From the NCBI RefSeq assembly GCF_900106695.1, contig NZ_FNMZ01000001.1, forward strand, positions 1,302,001 to 1,366,000: a DNA stretch of 64,000 nucleotides, in the 5' to 3' direction. The position numbers and the translations under genes were made by a program. This stretch comes from Albimonas donghaensis (lineage in GTDB: Bacteria > Pseudomonadota > Alphaproteobacteria > Rhodobacterales > Rhodobacteraceae). Below are positions 61,351 through 64,000 of the stretch, in pieces; within the stretch, counting starts at the first letter, position 1, and each line of letters starts with the position of its first letter. The notes under the pieces are model-generated. The model saw only the letters and a list, made by a program, of their open reading frames with translations, did no database searches and was not told the DNA's origin.

Positions 61351-62886
61351 ATGACCCGCCACGACCAGATCTCCCCCTCCGCCGCCCAGAACGACCGGCC
61401 CGCCGGCCTGCACACCGTCGAGAAAATCGGCGGCACCTCCATGAGCCGCTCGGACGAGCTGCTGGGCGGGCTCTTCATCGGCGACCGCGAGGAAGAGGCG
61501 CTGTATAACCGCGTCTTCGTGGTTTCGGCCTATGGCGGCATCACCGACCTGCTGCTGGAGGCGAAGAAGTCCGGCGCGCCGGGCGTCTATGCGCTCTTCG
61601 CCAACGCCGACCACGATCACGGCTGGTCGGAGGCCCTGAACGTCGTCGCCCGCGCCATGTCCGAGGCCCATAACAAGGTCCTGGAAGAAAGCGCCGACAT
61701 CCGCGCCGCCGAAGATTTCGTGCGCGAGCGGATCGAGGGCGCGCGGTCCTGCCTGATCGATCTTCAGCGGCTGTGCTCCTACGGGCATTTCCAGCTGGAC
61801 GAGCACATGATGACCATCCGCGAGCTGCTCTCGGGGCTGGGAGAGGCGCATTCGGCCTTCGTCACCGCCACCCTGCTGCGCCGCCATGGCGTCAACGCCC
61901 GCTTCGTCGACCTGACCGGCTGGCGCGACGAGAGCCAGCCCGACCTGGACGAGCGGCTGGACCGGGGCTTCGAGGATATCGACCTGGCCCGCGAGCTGCC
62001 GATCGTCACCGGCTACGCCCAGTGCCGCGAAGGCCTGATGCGCGAGTTCGACCGCGGCTATTCCGAGGTCACCTTCTCCCGGCTCGCGGCCCGGACCCGG
62101 GCGCGCGAGGCCATCGTGCACAAGGAATTCCACCTGTCCTCGGCCGATCCCAAGGTCGTGGGCGCGGAGGCGGTGCGCAAGCTGGGCCTGACCAATTACG
62201 ACGTGGCCGACCAGCTTTCCAATCTGGGCATGGAGGCGATCCACCCGAGCGCCGCCAAGACCCTGCGCCAGGCGGGCATTCCGCTGCGCGTGACCAACGC
62301 CTTCGAGCCGAGCGACCCCGGCACGCTGATCGACGCCGAATATGGCGGCGCGACGCGGGTCGAGATGGTCACCGGCCTGCCGGTGCTGTCGCTGGAGGTG
62401 TTCGAGCAGGACATGGTGGGGGTGAAGGGCTATGACGCCCGGATCCTCGAGGCGCTGACCCGTCACAAGGTGCGGATCGTGTCCAAGTCCTCGAACGCCA
62501 ACACGGTGACGCATTACGTGGACGCCTCGCTGAAGCTGGTGAAGCGGGCGCAGAGCGATATCGCGGCCTCCTGCCCCTCGGCCCGGGTGCGGGCGCGCAA
62601 GATGGCGCTGGTCTCGGCGATCGGCCGCAACCTGGAGGGGCTGTCGGTGGCCCGCCGGTCGCTGCAGGCGCTGGAGGCGGCGAAGGTGCCGGTGCTGGCG
62701 CTGCAGGACAACGGCCGCGCCGTGGACGTGCAGCTTCTGGTCCCGGCCGAGCGTCAGGACGACGCCATCCGCGCCCTGCACCACGAGCTGATCGAGCGGG
62801 CCGAGGCCGAGGGCCCCGCCGCCGACGCCCCGGCGCCCGAGGCCGGGTCCGTGGCGGCCCCCGCGACCCTGCGCAGCGTGGCCTGA
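61351..62886 (+). CDS. ask: Ectoine-specific aspartate kinase
   Basis: 511 residues. Aspartokinases of the Ask_Ect group supply aspartyl phosphate for ectoine independently of lysine feedback. The kinase start H-T-V-E-K-I-G-G-T-S-M-S is followed by V-V-S-A-Y-G-G-I-T-D-L-L and a C-terminal pair of ACT-like domains (V-R-I-V-S-K-S-S-N-A-N-T, then V-S-A-I-G-R-N-L). A 30-residue Ala/Pro-rich tail ends the protein. It closes the ect operon, 82 bases after ectC, with a terminator 60 bases beyond its stop. Confidence 0.94.
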   Translation: MTRHDQISPSAAQNDRPAGLHTVEKIGGTSMSRSDELLGGLFIGDREEEALYNRVFVVSAYGGITDLLLEAKKSGAPGVYALFANADHDHGWSEALNVVARAMSEAHNKVLEESADIRAAEDFVRERIEGARSCLIDLQRLCSYGHFQLDEHMMTIRELLSGLGEAHSAFVTATLLRRHGVNARFVDLTGWRDESQPDLDERLDRGFEDIDLARELPIVTGYAQCREGLMREFDRGYSEVTFSRLAARTRAREAIVHKEFHLSSADPKVVGAEAVRKLGLTNYDVADQLSNLGMEAIHPSAAKTLRQAGIPLRVTNAFEPSDPGTLIDAEYGGATRVEMVTGLPVLSLEVFEQDMVGVKGYDARILEALTRHKVRIVSKSSNANTVTHYVDASLKLVKRAQSDIAASCPSARVRARKMALVSAIGRNLEGLSVARRSLQALEAAKVPVLALQDNGRAVDVQLLVPAERQDDAIRALHHELIERAEAEGPAADAPAPEAGSVAAPATLRSVA

Positions 62887-62945
62887 CCGGCCCCCCTGCC
62901 CGTCGGCCCTACCGGCCGGTTTCGGGCCGACGCGAAGAAAATCCA

Positions 62946-62976
62946 GCGCCGCGCGGGTGACCGCGCGGCGCTTTTT
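62946..62976 (+). terminator. Intrinsic terminator of ectABC-ask
   Basis: Perfect 11-bp stem GCGCCGCGCGG (62946-62956), GTGA tetraloop, CCGCGCGGCGC (62961-62971), then TTTTT (62972-62976). A strong intrinsic terminator 60 bases after the ask stop codon. Confidence 0.95.
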
Positions 62977-63054
62977 CGTGGCGGTTCCGGCCGTGTGGCG
63001 CGACGTCAACGTCCCCGGCGCGCAGAAAAGTTCCATTGAGATACCGTTAACCGG

Positions 63055-63083
63055 TTGCGACGGCTGGGTTAACCTTTCCATAG
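63055..63083 (+). promoter_or_regulatory. Possible promoter before the symporter gene
   Basis: TTGCGA (63055-63060), 17-base spacer, CCATAG (63078-63083). A GTTAACC...GGTTAAC inverted repeat (63045-63051 and 63067-63073) overlaps it and could be an operator. Weak match; listed because the region is AT-rich and lies between a terminator and a gene start. Confidence 0.35.
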
Positions 63084-63170
63084 TCGGAGCGCTTCCCGCC
63101 GCGGCGGGTCTGAAACCGCGCCGCCCGGGGGATGTCCGCCCCGGCCGCGCCCGGACGAAGGGGATCCCAC

Positions 63171-64000
63171 ATGGATGCCATCATCGGATTTCTCAACACG
63201 GTGTTCTGGGGATACGTCCTCATCTACGGCCTGCTCCTCGTGGGCCTGTATTTCACGATCCGGCTCGGCGCGCCCCAGATCCTGCATTTCGCCGAGATGT
63301 TCCGGGTCATCCTCGGTTCGCGCAGCTCCAACCGGGCGGACGGGATCTCGCCCTTCCAGGCGCTGACCATCTCGCTGGCCAGCCGGGTGGGGACCGGCAA
63401 CCTCGCGGGGGTCGCGGTGGCGCTCTATCTCGGGGGGGCGGGCGCGATCTTCTGGATGTGGATGGTGGCGCTGGTCGGCATGGCCACGGCCTATGCGGAA
63501 TCCACCCTCGCCCAGCTCTACAAGGTGCGCGGGCCGGAGGGCATGTATCGCGGCGGCCCGGCCTTCTACATCGCCCGCGGGCTGAAGGCGCCCTGGCTGG
63601 GGGGCGTGTTCTCGGTCTGCCTGATCATCTCCTTCGGGCTGGTGTTCAACGCGGTGCAGGCCAATTCCATCGCCGACGCCATGGAGGGCGCGTTCGGCCT
63701 GCCCAAGATCGGCACCGGGATCGTGGTGGCCGCGGTGGCGGGCGTGGTGATCTTCGGGGGCGTGCGCAAGATCGCCTCGGTGGCCGAACTGGTGGTGCCG
63801 TTCATGGCGGTGATCTACCTGGCGCTGGCGCTGCTGGTGGTGGTGATGAATATCGAGGCGGTGCCGGGGATCCTGGCGCTGATCGTCAAGTCGGCCTTCG
63901 GGTTGCAGGAAGCGGCCGGCGGCGTCGCGGGGGGCGTGGCCGCGGCGATGCTCAACGGGGTGAAGCGCGGCCTGTTCTCGAACGAGGCCGGCATGGGCTC
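63171..64000 (+). CDS. Sodium:alanine/glycine symporter (AGCS family), N-terminal part
   Basis: Frame open from ATG 63171 (GAAGGGGA upstream) to the window end, 276 codons seen. The start M-D-A-I-I-G-F-L-N-T-V-F-W-G-Y-V-L-I-Y is typical, and the AGCS signature S-L-A-S-R-V-G-T-G-N-L-A-G-V-A-V-A-L-Y-L-G-G is present. Hydrophobic helices alternate with short loops. It imports small neutral amino acids with sodium. It lies after the ectoine terminator, so it is a separate unit, though co-location with an osmolyte operon is suggestive. The C-terminal half is missing. Confidence 0.92.
   Translation, partial: MDAIIGFLNTVFWGYVLIYGLLLVGLYFTIRLGAPQILHFAEMFRVILGSRSSNRADGISPFQALTISLASRVGTGNLAGVAVALYLGGAGAIFWMWMVALVGMATAYAESTLAQLYKVRGPEGMYRGGPAFYIARGLKAPWLGGVFSVCLIISFGLVFNAVQANSIADAMEGAFGLPKIGTGIVVAAVAGVVIFGGVRKIASVAELVVPFMAVIYLALALLVVVMNIEAVPGILALIVKSAFGLQEAAGGVAGGVAAAMLNGVKRGLFSNEAGMG

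Overview
The window is about 64 kb of very GC-rich DNA (roughly 70 percent by eye) with dense, operon-like gene packing, many ATGA/TGATG overlaps and an alphaproteobacterial tRNA-Asn. Gene content (pca, choXWV/betICBA, TRAP transporters, PQQ alcohol oxidation, ectABC-ask) points to a halotolerant, probably marine Rhodobacterales (Paracoccaceae/Roseobacter-type) chromosome. I see no insertion sequence, prophage, CRISPR array or rRNA; the region reads as resident chromosome rather than an island. The genus is not determined.

Layout. (1) 1-4723: protocatechuate branch of the beta-ketoadipate pathway, pcaDCHGB on the minus strand, with a divergent IclR-type regulator. (2) 5196-5270 tRNA-Asn, then a lone acyl-CoA synthetase (5790-7376). 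(3) 7712-16777: choline uptake (choXWV, minus) divergent from betI-betC-betB-gst-betA (plus), with a clear BetI-type operator between them; together they turn choline and choline-O-sulfate into glycine betaine. (4) 17042-31969: an outer-membrane beta-barrel, a TRAP transporter with one DctQM pair but two paralogous binding proteins, and a full acyl-CoA degradation set (ligase, acyl-CoA dehydrogenase, MaoC hydratase, SDR, thiolase plus DUF35 partner) with an FCD-type GntR regulator. The substrate is unknown. (5) 32426-57090: a PQQ-dependent alcohol oxidation super-locus. It holds pqqABCDE, a response regulator/FIST/hybrid histidine kinase triad resembling the Pseudomonas ErbR/NosP/NahK(ErcS') set, a quinoprotein alcohol dehydrogenase, the Ped-type ABC transporter with its beta-propeller and binding proteins, cytochrome c-550, a MoxJ-like protein, a molybdenum hydroxylase (coxGSLM, form II), and a NosR-like flavin/iron-sulfur membrane protein with its flavin transferase ApbE. 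(6) 57399-62886: a CAP-domain protein, a MarR regulator divergent from ectA, and ectA-ectB-ectC-ask for ectoine synthesis, closed by a strong terminator. (7) 63171 to the end: an AGCS-type sodium:amino-acid symporter, cut by the window edge.

The most interesting observation is a 10-bp motif, GACC-W-A-R-G-T-S, found near the starts of five units in region 5: pqqA, the divergent binding-protein/cytochrome promoter, coxG, the NosR-like gene, and (weaker) the alcohol dehydrogenase. It suggests one regulon joining quinoprotein alcohol oxidation, a molybdenum enzyme that may oxidise the resulting aldehyde, and a flavinylated membrane electron conduit. Gene identities rest on motifs read by eye; no database search was run.
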